From contig CAXKVR010000189.1 of the NCBI GenBank assembly GCA_964058845.1, forward strand, positions 62,001 through 126,000: a stretch of DNA of 64,000 nt, written 5' to 3'. This DNA comes from Carex sylvatica. Lineage: Eukaryota > Streptophyta > Magnoliopsida > Poales > Cyperaceae. The translations under genes were made by a program, and so were the position numbers. Within the stretch, counting starts at the first letter, position 1, and each line of letters opens with the position of its first letter. The notes beneath the pieces were generated by a model. It had not been told where the DNA came from and made no database searches. It was given only the letters and a program-made list of their open reading frames with translations. Positions 35,467-47,183 of this stretch are shown here, in pieces.

Positions 35467-35662
35467 CAGTGTTGTAAGAAACGTCCATTTAAACCGATTA
35501 ATAAGTCAATTAGTCGTCGATGATGATCAAACCGTTAAATATTTTCTGATTAATTGGCCGACTATTTCTAATTATGACCGATTATTCTCGATTATTTCTA
35601 ATTAATTCCTTGACGTTTTTTATCCATCTGACAACGACCGTATACCGTTATTTACAACACTG
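35467..35662. mobile_element. 196-bp hAT-like MITE (CAGTGTTGTAA ends)
   Basis: The terminal inverted repeats CAGTGTTGTAA and TTACAACACTG are perfect. Flanks GTTTTGAC (35459-35466) and GTTTCAAC (35663-35670) match at 6 of 8 positions, consistent with an aged 8-bp hAT duplication. The interior is rich in GATTATT and GACCG words. 35671-37610 is otherwise AT-rich and shows no gene. Confidence 0.65.
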
Positions 35663-37609
35663 GTTTCAACATCGTTGGGCTACAATTGGAAACCATTCAT
35701 TGCTGACCGTCTATAAAATTAGTAGGCCAATACATACCTGAAAAACACTTGTTCTAAAATGGGCCTTCAATCCAATGTCTTCAAGATCCAAGTTCAAAGG
35801 TCGAAATTGTCATTTATCTTTTCTGGTACAATATATTTTTTTTTATAACTTGAAGCTCAAATCAATTTCTTTATTCGACTAATAATGCCCAAAATTCATG
35901 CTGATTCGCAAGGCAGCCTTAGTTCAATCCATGTATTATCATTACTCATGCAAGTAGGAGGAGATTTTAGTAAAAAGATATTGAGAATATTATTTTAATA
36001 TTGCTTAATGTATAAATTATATAATTAAAATAATAATAAAAATATTACTAGTGCTGAAGTTAAAACAATATTGTTAATATTTTTATTTAGATTTTGACAG
36101 TGAGCACATATAATCATATACTAGTATAATACTCGTATATTGCAACAGAAACATATTATAAGAGAACAAGAAAAAATTCTTATATAAAATGGCATATTTT
36201 CATAAAAGAAAAATAGACCAATAAAAAAAATAATTATTCAATTGATTGAGGAATAAAGTATGAACCATATTAATTTAATATTTCTAATTTTATTATATAT
36301 TTTCAATTGTAGCAATTGAATATTTATTTTCTCTTTAACAGATACAAGATGTATAATATAACTACTACTATAATATCTCAATTTGTACTAAGTCGGCATT
36401 ATTTTGTTATTAGACTTTATTATACTAATTGACCTTTTGAAAATAATTTGAATTTAGAACCACTATATTTTAATATCATTCATAGAGATACTCCCTACAT
36501 TCTTTAATTGTTTTATTTGTGAAATAAATTCGTCTTCGATCAAAGAAAATTATTGTTGTTGCTTTGTTACTTGCCTTAAGTGTGGAAAGCAATAATATTG
36601 CAAAAATAACACAAAAATGAAAGAAAAAATAACCAAAAGATTGAAAAATATAACATCTTACTATACCCCAATTCTAATTTATTAATCAATGATAAGCTTC
36701 TTTTGTTATTTGTTATGTAATTTTGTGCTCATGGAGATGCATAGTGGCAATAGAATCCTTCTTTACTAACCTATGTGAAGGCCTTAAAATTATACATCTA
36801 AAAAAATAGAGAACAAAAAAAATGAAAAAGAAGGGAGAAGACAATGATGAAGGAAGGATTACATTTTTGTCCTTATTAATTAATTAATGATAAACCATTG
36901 ATATTCTAGAAGAAAATCACGGTTAATATTCTAATTTATTTTTTTGGTGGGTATAAAAAAAGTAAATTGAAACGATTGAGAGATCAATAAAAAATATTGA
37001 AGAGTAGAGTTAGAAATAAGAAACTCATAGATTGTGGAAGGACATATAAAGAAATTAAGTCTTATTTTATAAAAAAAAATTCAAAAAAGAGGAGCCAAAA
37101 AAAAGACATACTTGTTAAAAAAAGGGCAGATTATTTGTTTGAAAGACTGATATTCAAATTAAAAATTAGAATATCTATGTAGTTAATATATAATGGAGAG
37201 ACATGGTATATCAGAGCCGAATTAAATTACACCCAATTAGCCAATTATGTCATGTAGGAGCTCAATAATAATATTATATGGGAACATGATATAATAATAT
37301 CACATGAAGATCACACATTCCAAGCATTGGTTGCTCAAAGGTTACATTCTTTAACCAATTAGTAATCTTTTGATGTCCTTGCACATATATATATTTTAGT
37401 AGATGTAATGTAAGTTTGTCCTATGAAAAGGAAGTTTCACTAATTCACTGAAGCATTATTTAACCCAAAAGAAAACAATGAAGATCATAGCTGGTCACTA
37501 GATCCAATTTGGGACAAACAACAAGGCTTGAAACCTAAGAATACTAGCTGATTCTTTCCATTGCTTGCAGAATAAACCTATAGCTGTAACATGTATTATT
37601 AAATTGGGA

Positions 37610-37735
37610 CTAGGGCTGTAAAAAAGCTCGTGGCTCGTGAGCTGCTTGAACTCAACTCAAAAATAAACTCATTAATAACTCGTTTGTTAACAACTCGAGT
37701 TGAGTAGCTCGTTTAACTCATTTTTATTTAAATTA
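37610..37735. repeat. Fragment of a GCTCG-rich dispersed repeat
   Basis: The stretch GGGCTGTAAAAAAGCTCGTG followed by several CTCGTTTAACTCA-like words resembles one end of a plant hAT-type non-autonomous element. No matching right end or TSD was found. 37736-38750 shows nothing else I can name. Confidence 0.35.
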
Positions 37736-38754
37736 TTTTTATTTAAAAAAAAAAGAAAACTTGGTAGCGTATCAAGTTAACAAAAAAAAAAAAAAAATGC
37801 TTACAACATCCTAATTAACTACCATCTTACAATCACACAAATTACAGTATTTGAAATATTTATCTGCATAGCAGCAATATTTGGTCCTTGTTACCTTTGC
37901 AGCACATGAGTCATAATTCTGTTTCCTCTTTGATCTTCATAACTAGCAGTTGCGGTGACAGCCTTTTCCTTCTTAATATGTACTCAATTATAGATGAATT
38001 AAAGAAACAACACATCTATCTAATCCCTTTAAAAGTGGAAATAATTTGGGACAGTTTTATGTTTATCTTTTTCAACCTTTTATACATTTCTCTTCTAAAT
38101 TTCAATATATCATATTTATCCTTTCAAAATATTTTTGTATATTTATTATATCAACCATAATTTTCTTTTGAGTAAAGTTATCAACAATAATTTTCATGTT
38201 GTCGCCTAGGGTCATACTTAGATTAAATCGATTTAATTTCTTTACTATGTTGTTATCTTTCATGTTCTCTCTTATATATTGAAGATTAAGTTAAAAAAAA
38301 AAGAACCCAAAATCACAAATTAACACTGAAAAAAAAAAACCCAACAAAAGTTGAGATTACACAATTAAAAAAAAAGTTGAACTATTGAGCATTGTTAATG
38401 TGTGACAAAAGATGATGGCCAGCTTAATTTCTCTGGTGTACAAAGGGTCCCTTTAAAATTGAGCATCACATGATATAGTCCTTTGTAATTATTTTATTTC
38501 CTGTTTCCTTTTTGTTTCGCTATTGATCTATTGTTAATTTTTACAGCTCTTTTCTTCTAAATAAAATTAGAAGGTTCGGTGAATGATTTTGGTGGTTGAA
38601 TAAAGCTGCAAAAGCTTGCTTCACTTCCAATTCAAGGCCCCCTCCCTATCTTGCCTACTTGGGTTCTCATATGCACCCTTCTGTGTAGCCTCTTGTATAA
38701 TCATCAACCAAGCATGCATGTGTAACAAAACTTTCATATAATAACTAGAATATT

Positions 38755-39110
38755 TGTATGCTCTCCAAATCTTTTGGTGAGTTATTTCAAAATTTATTAA
38801 ATTGATTTTAAATGATGAATTCAAACTATTGAAACCGGTCTACTTTGTGAGTGATGCTACATACAAAATTTATAAATTTATAAATTAATTTAGTATAAAG
38901 TCAAATAGTAAAAAAAGACTTATAAGTTAATTTAATACATTTATTTTCAAAATTGTCAAAGCATTTATTCATCAAAATTGTATTAAAATTGTCAAAGCAT
39001 TTATTCATTAAAATTGTATTAAAATTGTCAAAATGTCAAAGCATTTATTCATCCCTTAGGACACCTAGTTTTACTCATCAAAATTGTCAAAATATTTATT
39101 GTCAATGAAT
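38755..39110. repeat. Half copy of family-G MITE plus a 43-bp tandem array
   Basis: 38755-38960 resembles the left arm of the palindromic element at 59888-60277 (TTTTAAATGATGAATTCAAA, AATTTAGTATAAAGTCAA). It runs into near-identical repeats of AAAATTGTCAAAGCATTTATT at about 38950-39055. Confidence 0.5.
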
Positions 39111-39558
39111 ATCATTATTTATGTGTATTCACATTTCACACTCTTTACCAGCATGCATTTTGGTTTTATATAAAATAAAAATAAATAAAAAAGGACGCAA
39201 ATTTTGCTAGCTATATATTATATTTTTTAAGTTACACATTTTCCTTCAATTATGACATTGTAAACTTAATCAATCCTAATATTAATTAGTTTTATTTATT
39301 ATTAATAATATTGTTACTTACCTCAATTCAAAGCAATAAACAGTTAACATACTCTTGTTATTATTGATAACTTATATAATTCGCATCTGAAGCATCCAAA
39401 GATATGGTGACACAAAGACTAAATTAGAAATATTGACGATATATAGGAAAAATAAATGTCAAGTATTTGACAATTTTTATCCTTTCTTTCCTTTTGCCAG
39501 AGAAGCATAACATAATTGAAAAGAAAAAATATTACTATATCAAGAAAAAATAGACAAC

Positions 39559-39880
39559 ACTTTTGAGCCGAAATTTTTATTAATATCATTAAAGAAAAAC
39601 ACTTGAAATTCAAAAATTCAAAAAATACCAGGGCCGCCAATTCAATCTGCAACTCCATTCTTAGAAGACCGCAGATTGAATTGAAGGCCCTCAAAAAACC
39701 TAAATATCAGTATATTACAGTGTATTTTTGGATTTTTGGGGTCTCCAATTCAATCTGCAGCTCCTTCAAAAATGAAGCCGCATATTGAATTGGCGGCCCT
39801 GATATTTTTAAAATTCTCCATAAAACATGGTTTTATTATTATTTTTTTAAATATAGTACAAATAAAAATTTCGGACTTTT
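39559..39880. mobile_element. MITE-like element with nested GGCCGCCAATTCAATCTGC palindromes
   Basis: The outer ends TTTTGAGCCGAAATTTTTATT and the complement of AATAAAAATTTCGGACTTTTG form an inverted pair. Inside, CAGGGCCGCCAATTCAATCT and its inverted copy enclose a second pair around CGCAGATTGAATTG. Related half copies appear at about 690-835 and near 12035. No protein is encoded. 39120-39558 is AT-rich with nothing recognised. Confidence 0.55.
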
Positions 39881-40486
39881 GGGAGCCTACAAGATAATTT
39901 CTTTAACACAAAAGTAGCACTGGATAAATGTCACAAAAGAACAGAACGCCATATGGTCATCATAACTCACAAACAAGCCATGTAATCTCTCTTTCCGGGT
40001 TTTCTGTCCCATGGCCATTCTATGAAATAAATGCACAGAGAAAAGGGAACATAAATTGCAGCAAAGTTTATCAAGAGAAAGAGGGCTGGAGGGGACTGTA
40101 TCCAGACTGTTAATCACAGGATCTACCAGCATATTATCTGTCCTTTCTAATTTCTTCAAATCAACAAATTTCTTCCCTCAAATTTGTCCATTGTTTTAGT
40201 ATATAAGATCATAACTAAACAAAGAAAAATAAACTATGAAATACATTAATCCAACAAATGAAGACTTCAACTTATTAATTCTGGTTTTGTTGACAGCAAT
40301 AACAATATTTCTAGCTTTTGTTCTTGATAAAAAGCATTCAACATTTGCTCCCTTATCTTGGTCCTATGTCTATCTCTTTTGGTGCTGCCATCCATATGTT
40401 GCTATCCCAATTAATTTTGACCCTCCACCCCCATGTTCCTATTTATATTAATCGTTCGTAGGCATGTCGGAAAGAATTGCTATTAG

Positions 40487-40665
40487 GGGTGTTCAAAATG
40501 GTCGGTTCTGTTCAAAAGTAAAATGACTAAATTATTTTTTTTTTCAAAAAATAGAATCAAACCGAACCGATTAAACTTATTAACTGATTAAGAACCGAAT
40601 AAACTAAAGTAAATTTCAGTTTGTTCGGTTTGAACCAATAGGTATACGTGTTCTTTATCAATAAT
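40487..40665. repeat. Fragment of a CGGTTCGGTTTGAAC-type dispersed repeat
   Basis: It starts AGGGGTGTTCAAAATGGTCG and contains AAACCGAACCGATTAAA and GTTCGGTTTGAACCAAT, words typical of a common plant non-autonomous repeat. Only one clear end is visible. Confidence 0.4.
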
Positions 40666-40932
40666 TTAGATATGTTATATAGTTTGTTCCTCCATTAAAT
40701 ATTTGAAAAAGATTTCAAAGCATTGAATTTTTAAAAATGCTTAAAAATTGGGTAAATGGCTTCAAATTAAATCAAATTTGATACATAGATGGATTAAGAG
40801 TTAGAGAGCAAGCAAATATACAATTTTAGTTTTCTTAATTTGAATAGCATCAACAAAAATATCAGCGAATGTAACATAAAGAATTTTCCATATAGAGATT
40901 TATGATATAATTAATTTTCAAATTTTGGGGAA

Positions 40933-41895
40933 AATTCCATATATATCCCTAAAAAATCTCAAAATTAAGTATTTTTTCTCTAAAATTCATAATATCATAT
41001 TTACATTTCTAATAAGTTTCAAAAACTCACAAATTTACCATATTTATTGTTTTTTTTTATTAAAACTCATTTTAAATTTATAAAGTACTCAGTTTACCCA
41101 AAATAAAAATATAAATAAGATGTAACATGTTTAAGAGGAATGTTTAGTCTTATAATTGGTCGATTTTGAGAGCAAAATATTAATTTTTGTACTTGTGACA
41201 CACACACAAGTATCTGCCTAAATATCATTGTGTATGGGTCACAAGTAGGGAAATGAATCATTTGTCCTCGGAAAACAATCAGTTTATAAATTTATTATAC
41301 ATACTACATTTTTTTTGTAATAAAGGGTAAAGTCGGTACTTTATAAATTTAAAACGAGTTTAATAGAAAAAAAAATAAATTGGGTAAAATTGTGAGCTTT
41401 TAAAATTTAGAAGGGTAAATATGATATTATGAATTTTTGAGGGGTATACATGAAGAGGAGGATTAAAATACACTATTTGTTTTGTGCTCCAATCATGCTC
41501 CACATCATTTTCTCTGTTTTCAAAGTCAAAACAGTTGATCTGAATCGCTCAACATGATCTTCATATTAAAATGTGCTTGGATATTAAAATGTGGTTGGAG
41601 ATCAAAATTTTTATATTTTGAAATATTTTTCACTATATTTTAAGAACAAAATTATTGTTTTGAATGATCCATAATCTTCTCAAAACAGTCATTTTGTACG
41701 TCTAAGAAAAAAATTAATTTTTTAAAAAATATATAATTTGAATTTCAAGTACATTTTAATATGAAGATTGTGTTAAATGCAAATCAACTGTTTTAACATT
41801 ATTAAAAAAAATATAAAAATATAAAAATATAAAACATGTTTGGAGCATAAAACTAACTATACATTTTAACCTACTCATACATGAAACCCCCTAAA
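40933..41895. repeat. Long palindromic repeat, copy 2, interrupted by a MITE
   Basis: The left arm starts GGGGAAAATTCCATATATAT and the right arm ends at about 41895. The arms share ATGTAACATGTTTAAG, TTTAATAGAAAA and GGGTAAATATGATATTATGA with the copies at about 12690-13112 and 58705-59783. The right end is split at ATACATGAA by the MITE 41455-41876. Non-coding. Confidence 0.6.
41455..41876. mobile_element. 422-bp palindromic Mutator-type MITE
   Basis: Flanked by a perfect 9-base duplication ATACATGAA (41446-41454 and 41877-41885). The ends are GAGGAGGATTAAAATACAC and, inward from the right, GAGTAGGTTAAAATGTATAG. The inner arms carry the family motif around AACAGTTGATCTGAATCGCT and its inverted partner. 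It is nested in the repeat 40933-41895. Confidence 0.85.
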
Positions 41896-42308
41896 ATATT
41901 TCATGGAATATCTTATATAATTTAAATCCGATAAAAAAAATATATATAAAATGATGAAGTACATATTATTCTTTTTATTTGTATAAATTTTTTTTACCAA
42001 GGTAATTAGAAAATATAAAATGTATTTACCGTAATAATAATTTCAAAACTAGTGTCTTTCACCCAACTTATTTTCAATAATGATAGTCAACACAACTTGG
42101 CTATCTTCAAAGTTCACGTTTTCAGGTACAACAATTGTCAGAGCAACACTTTCTACTTTCTTTTTCATACCGTAAAAATTCTCAAAGAAAAAGATAGATG
42201 CATGAAAAGAAAGAATAAAAAAAGAACAAGATTTTTATCACAATTCCACTTTCCTTTTCATACGTTTCCTCTCTTCTCCATTAGAACCATTTTCTAATGA
42301 AATAATTT

Positions 42309-42697
42309 TTATGTGTCCTTGAGTTTATCAAATTTTTTTTAAAATTTAACACTAAAACTTATCGAATTAAATTCAGATGATAAATTCGAATTATTGAAAT
42401 TCATCTACGTTACAAGTTACAAGTGATGCATGAAATTTTAATATTTTCAAATTAATTTTGTATAACTAAGTGGTAAAAATGTTAAAAATAAATAAATGCA
42501 TTAAAATTAATTGATAAACCTTTGAATTTTGACTGCTTGACTTTATACTAAATTAATTCGAAAGTTTAAATTTTTTTGTATGTAGATACATTACTTGTAA
42601 GGCATATAGATTTAAAGAGTTTAAATTCATCATTGAAGCCAATTCAATAAATTTTAAAATTGAGTTCACATAATAACTTGATGAACATAAGAACACC
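42309..42697. mobile_element. Family-G palindromic MITE, copy 1
   Basis: The arms contain GAATTATTGAAATTCATCTA, AGTGATGCATGAAATTTT and TGACTTTATACTAAATTAATT, and mirror each other around a centre near 42510. It matches 59888-60277 over most of its length. The ends (TGTCCTTGAGTTTATC and, inward, GGTGTTCTTATGTTCATC) are worn and the TSD is unclear. 42698-43334 is the AGP gene's upstream region with nothing else recognised. Confidence 0.55.
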
Positions 42698-43334
42698 ATT
42701 GTTCTACTCATAATTCTTTGGTTCATGTAAACAAACGGATGAGGTTGAACCTGAATCATAGAAAATGTATGTAATTTTTCTAATTTCAAAAATTTTAATA
42801 AGAAAATTGAAAGAACTCTCTTAAATTTAGATGTACTATATAAAAAATGAGACCCATTTCTCAAAAAAAAAAAAAAAAAATTTAATATATAAATGGATAA
42901 GCTTATAAAGATAAATCCTATTCCTATACCCTGTTTTGAGACCTTTATCAACCTAAAATAAACGGATCAAATTCATATCTTTTGATTCATAGTTCATTTT
43001 GTGTCATTTATTCACTTTATATCGGACGGTTTGGTAACAAAAACAGGGGAGCAAAGACTCCGACCGTTCAAATTCGGTTCCATATCTGGTCAAAACTGTT
43101 CGATCTGCTTTAAAATTAGAAACCTTTTTAGTTGTATACCGAATTTGATCGAATTTTCGTTGGAAATACCCCTCCAAAAAACAGAGCTTGGTTAGTCGAA
43201 GAAGATATTGCTTTTTAAAATGATCAGCCAAGATGTCACTTAACTAATTAACCAACAGCATTGCTTTTTAATATTTTGAAAAGAAATTAATTAAACAATA
43301 CCAATAGTTCAATACCCATCACCTTTTCATTTCG

Positions 43335-43347
43335 TATATATATATAT
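43335..43347 (+). promoter_or_regulatory. Probable TATA box of the arabinogalactan-protein gene
   Basis: TATATATATATAT lies about 96-108 bases before the start codon at 43443 and is followed by a CT-rich leader, a usual plant core-promoter layout. The exact transcription start is not known. Confidence 0.55.
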
Positions 43348-43442
43348 CATTGACCTCACACCTCTCCTCCAAAAACAAATCTCAATATTTTTCTCTCTTC
43401 TTCTCTCTTTCTCTACATCACAAAACACAAAACAAAGAGAGA

Positions 43443-44147
43443 ATGAGAGCGCACACAAAAATGCATCCCCGTTTCCAACTCGTACTAATTACTTTTTCCA
43501 TCTTTCTCTCCTTTGTTTCTATTTCCATTGCTCAATCACCTCCAACCACCCCTCCGGCCAATGCCCCTCCAGTTACTACCCCTCCACCAGCAACCACACC
43601 GCCTCCTTCCGTCACTCCTCCTCCAGTAGCAACACCTCCTCCAGTCGTCACACCTCCTCCAGTCGCCACACCACCTCCAGTTGTAACACCTCCTCCAGTC
43701 GCCACACCACCACCAGTTGCCACACCTCCTCCAGTGGTCACACCACCTCCAGTCGCCACGCCTCCACCAGTTGTCACACCTCCTCCAGTCGCCACACCTC
43801 CTCCAGTTGCCACGCCTCCTCCAGTAAACCCACCACCAGCTACACCTCCACCAGTCATGGCACCACCACCTGCTACACCACCTCCTGCTATACCACCACC
43901 GGCCACACCACCACCAGTTGCTGTTCCCATTGTTTCCCCTACCCCATCAGTGTCTCCAGTGCCAGCTGTCACGTCACCTGCACCAGTAGAGGCTAAAGCT
44001 CCACTGAGCTCTCCCAGTCCAGTAGCTCTGACGCCTGTAGAGGAGCCCAGTGCATCGACTACAGTCGATGGATTTGGGACACGTGTCAGTGGATCCATGT
44101 TCGGGTTGGTTGCTCTGTTGGTTGGTGGAATGGTAGTGCTTGCTTAG
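43443..44147 (+). CDS. Classical arabinogalactan protein, GPI-anchored
   Basis: A single exon of 234 residues. Residues 1-31 form a signal peptide (LVLITFSIFLSFVSISIA) with likely cleavage before QSPP, giving the N-terminal Gln usual for AGPs. The mature core is Pro/Ala/Thr/Val-rich, with about twelve repeats of TPPPVA or TPPPVV, then APPPAT/IPPPAT units and an SP/AP-rich tail. Such dipeptides are the known sites of Pro hydroxylation and O-glycosylation. The C-terminus (small residues near SGS, then GLVALLVGGMVVLA) fits a GPI-attachment signal. PPP runs also give it an extensin-like flavour. The in-frame ATG at 43461 is a second possible start; I chose 43443 because it is first after the leader. 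The expected site of action is the plasma membrane and cell wall. Confidence 0.9.
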   Translation: MRAHTKMHPRFQLVLITFSIFLSFVSISIAQSPPTTPPANAPPVTTPPPATTPPPSVTPPPVATPPPVVTPPPVATPPPVVTPPPVATPPPVATPPPVVTPPPVATPPPVVTPPPVATPPPVATPPPVNPPPATPPPVMAPPPATPPPAIPPPATPPPVAVPIVSPTPSVSPVPAVTSPAPVEAKAPLSSPSPVALTPVEEPSASTTVDGFGTRVSGSMFGLVALLVGGMVVLA

Positions 44148-44361
44148 ATTATAGCAGATCGATCTTTTGGTATATCCATGCATGCATGCGTGCTGTTTAT
44201 TTAATGATGCCTACGTTTTACTGTTATTTGCCTTTTGTTGGTCAATTTGCTCTTTGTGACGATTTTTCAATGCGTATATCTGTTGTTTTGTAGAGATCAC
44301 ATATTTTAGTCAGTATTTTGTAATTTTGTATCACCATTCATGGTTATTTTGTCATTGAATT

Positions 44362-44367
44362 AATAAA
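44362..44367 (+). terminator. Possible polyadenylation signal of the AGP gene
   Basis: AATAAA lies about 215 bases after the stop codon in a T-rich 3' region. Plant signals are loose, so this is only a likely element. 44368-45276 is intergenic between convergent genes with no other feature seen. Confidence 0.4.
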
Positions 44368-45276
44368 GATACCTTGCTTTTCTACATCAGCTAGTTTTGC
44401 ACAAGTAAATTTTTTATTGCCAGAATAAGTCCTATATATTTTCTTTATTTCATAATTAAGAACATCAACAATATATACAATAATTTATTTTTTATATGCA
44501 AACTGATATGCCCTGTATTTATTGGTTAAGTCTCCAATTACAATCAATTGTCATCTAATTAAAATTCTCCTTATAATTTCCAAATCCTTGATTTGAAGCA
44601 TGTTCAAAATCGATTAATGAAAAATGATTGTGGTTCGTACTAATGCTCGAAATATGAATAAAAAAAAAGGCCAACATGAAACCCCATTATTTTTGGTCTG
44701 ATAAAGAATTGGAAAATTATTTTATCATACTGTTTTTTTTATTATTATTCTTTTAGTGGGCGGCTGTATGTCTATAAAAGCTGGCTGCACAAAGCAAAAG
44801 GCAATGCTAACTGGAATTTATTTGAACGATTAATTAATAAGGGGTGCTTGCTGTAATTTTTTTTTTTTATATAGAATTGGTTCCTGGTATAAAAATGATA
44901 AACCAATAAAAACATCTGAAAAGAAAAGAAGTGAATTTTGTTTTTCTGAAGAGTAGCCCGTTATCCATATAATAAACAGTTATTGGGCTGAAATTGGGCC
45001 CAGCCATTTTAGACAGTTCTTGTTTCTTTATCTATAATTTCTCCTATTTTATGTTTTTTTTTCCTAATTCCTAAAGCATTGTATTTATTATTTCTTGTAC
45101 AATACTAAAAAAAAAAGATGTAAGAATGGTACCAGTTGAGCCTGTTTCACAGCACCAGTAAACAAAATACAAAGGATCTTTTATAATTGTGTGGGGAGCC
45201 CAGCTCCTCATATCAATATGCATGTGCAAGAAAACATGAATCAATCACTCTAATTAATTACAATCACGCTTTGCAA

Positions 45277-46120
45277 TTATAGCCTTACAGCCAATACCAT
45301 CAAAAGTGTCCCCAAAATGCACAACCAAGATAACACCCCACATCCCTTTTCTAATTGATTTGACCCACTAAAAAAAGTAGGCAGGTTGTTCAAGTCACTG
45401 TTGCTGCTTGTACCCGGGCTTGAAGCAGATTGCGGGTCGAACTTAGATGAACCAGGTGCGCCGACCGGAGCTCCAATAGGGGAGATTGTGCTGTTTCTTT
45501 GTACATTTATTGCAAGCTTCATGCCGCCTAAGCAGTGCGTCAACACGTTGCAAATGAAGTACCTGTCTCCGGGAGCGGTTAATGGAACGGTCGTGTTGCC
45601 GGTGCTTGCTGTTAGGAGTGCGTTGCTTGTGCTGCAGTTGTCATAGCCTAATTTGTCGACCTCGTTTATTGTGTGATATTTGTTGTACTGGAAAACTGTT
45701 ACACATATTTTTTTGAAAGGTATCAGTTATTGCATATATATAGTATATATAACTAATAATGTGGAAACAAAATAAAAGTTCAAAAAAGACACAGTTAATA
45801 TATAACATTTAATTTTTAAGTAGTGCAGAACATAGTTCAAAACATTTTTTTTTACAAGTTAGAACATATCAGCAAATTTACATTTCCAATTGTCCACAGT
45901 AAAAAAGAAAAACAGCTATGTACCATGATTGAAATTATGATAAAAAAAAATAGATACCCAAAGCATCGCCGACGTAGAACGTTTTGTTACTAACCCACGA
46001 GGGGAAGTCTGCGCTGATGTCCCAGCCAGCGCTGTTGCCGACTGTATATACGCTCGCTTCTCCCGTGAGGACGATACCCATGACAACCACTGCAGAAAGA
46101 ATTAGCAAGTTCCTCATCAT
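45277..46120 (-). CDS. Phytocyanin, uclacyanin type, GPI-anchored (copy 1)
   Basis: Two exons on minus, 45958-46120 and 45277-45695, joined in phase 1, give 193 residues. Residues 1-23 are a signal peptide, then the plastocyanin-like domain VYTVGNSAGWD...SWVSNKTFYVGD. The expected type-1 copper ligands are all present: H62 (KYHT), C103 (YFIC), H108 (LTHC) and axial M113 (GGM). C75 and C109 would form the conserved disulfide. Met at the axial position places it with uclacyanins and not stellacyanins (Gln) or ligandless early nodulin-like proteins. A Pro/Ser/Gly-rich tail and a C-terminal hydrophobic stretch (LCILGTLLMVLAV) suggest a GPI anchor. The one intron position is shared with the paralogue at 48385-49321. 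Electron-transfer partner unknown. Confidence 0.92.
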
Positions 46121-46511
46121 GGGGAATTATGAATATGCTATCAAACAAACACAAGAGGTGTCTAAAGGATTTAAATGGGGTTGTATTGTTGAACATTAGT
46201 TAACCTAACCGTGCTTAGATGTGGGAATTTTGATTCGGATGGAACTTTTATTCAATTTTGTTACTGTTTGGGAAAAATTGATGAGACTTTTAAAAAAAGG
46301 TTGTTGGGGTTTGTTGGGTTGCCTTTTTTTTAGTTTGTGTCACTGGGTAGGAAGTAGATTCAACTCCAGAACTGAACAGCAGTTGGGTATTGCTTGCATC
46401 AGTAGATCATTTTAAGTGATTTAAATATAATTTGTGATCACATATGGATGGAATTTATTTTTGGTTAATCATGTATTTGTTAATGTAAACAATTTGGTGG
46501 GATGACACGTA

Positions 46512-46640
46512 ATTGTGTTATTAGCTAATTAAATTATCCCCAATTTCAAGTATTTGTGTTATTCGCTAAATAATTAGCCCCAATTGCAAGTATTTGCGTT
46601 ATTCAATAAATTAACCCCAATTTAAGTAATTGTGTTAACC
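46512..46640. repeat. Degenerate ~48-bp tandem repeat, three copies
   Basis: The phrase (A/C)CCCAATTTCAAGTATTTG / TGTTATTCGCTAAATAATTA recurs three times with drift between the two phytocyanin genes. 46121-46511 is the first gene's 5' flank and 46641-47183 is AT-rich; I see no gene in either. Confidence 0.6.
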
Positions 46641-47183
46641 CACCAAAACTAGAATCTGATGGTAGTGATTCGGTGCTACATCTCAACAAGGACTTAAGTT
46701 GGAGCTTTAGTTTTAGAGGTTGTATTTGCTTGTACTCAAAGAAAGAAAGTACAAGTAATTGTTTTGATACACATCGGATTAAATTTGATTTGATATTTGC
46801 TTAGAATTATTTGTGTGTCTGGTTTAAATCTATAATACAAATTTTATTATAAATCATATGTATGAATTTAAAAAAAATATATATATATTCTGAACTGACA
46901 TGAGGCTAATTTTGATCTGATGTCCATTAAAACGCCGCTGATTCCTTGATAGAATCATCAACACTAATTCTTTTTGGGGCTGACATAGTAATTGATAACC
47001 TACTAAACATTAGGTAAATGTCAAGTGGATATGCGGTAAAAATAAGTTTGCGAAATTGTTTTATCAGGTAAACGGTTGTCTGGTCTAAATACACATACAA
47101 GATTTTAACCTTAATCTAAAAAAAAACGATATTAGGTAATATGAATATTTGTGTGCATTTTATATAATACTTCTACTTAGGTT

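Noticed and set aside
34419..43334. A hidden protein gene or microRNA precursor in the long gene-poor stretch
   Set aside because: No exon chain with splice consensus and family motif could be built. The hairpins seen belong to MITEs, and I recognised no conserved plant microRNA sequence.
43532..44098. Long Gly-rich reading frame on minus, opposite the AGP
   Set aside because: It is the mirror of the repetitive Pro-rich coding strand (CCN read as GGN). The AGP has a signal peptide, GPI signal, TATA and poly-A context; the minus frame has none.
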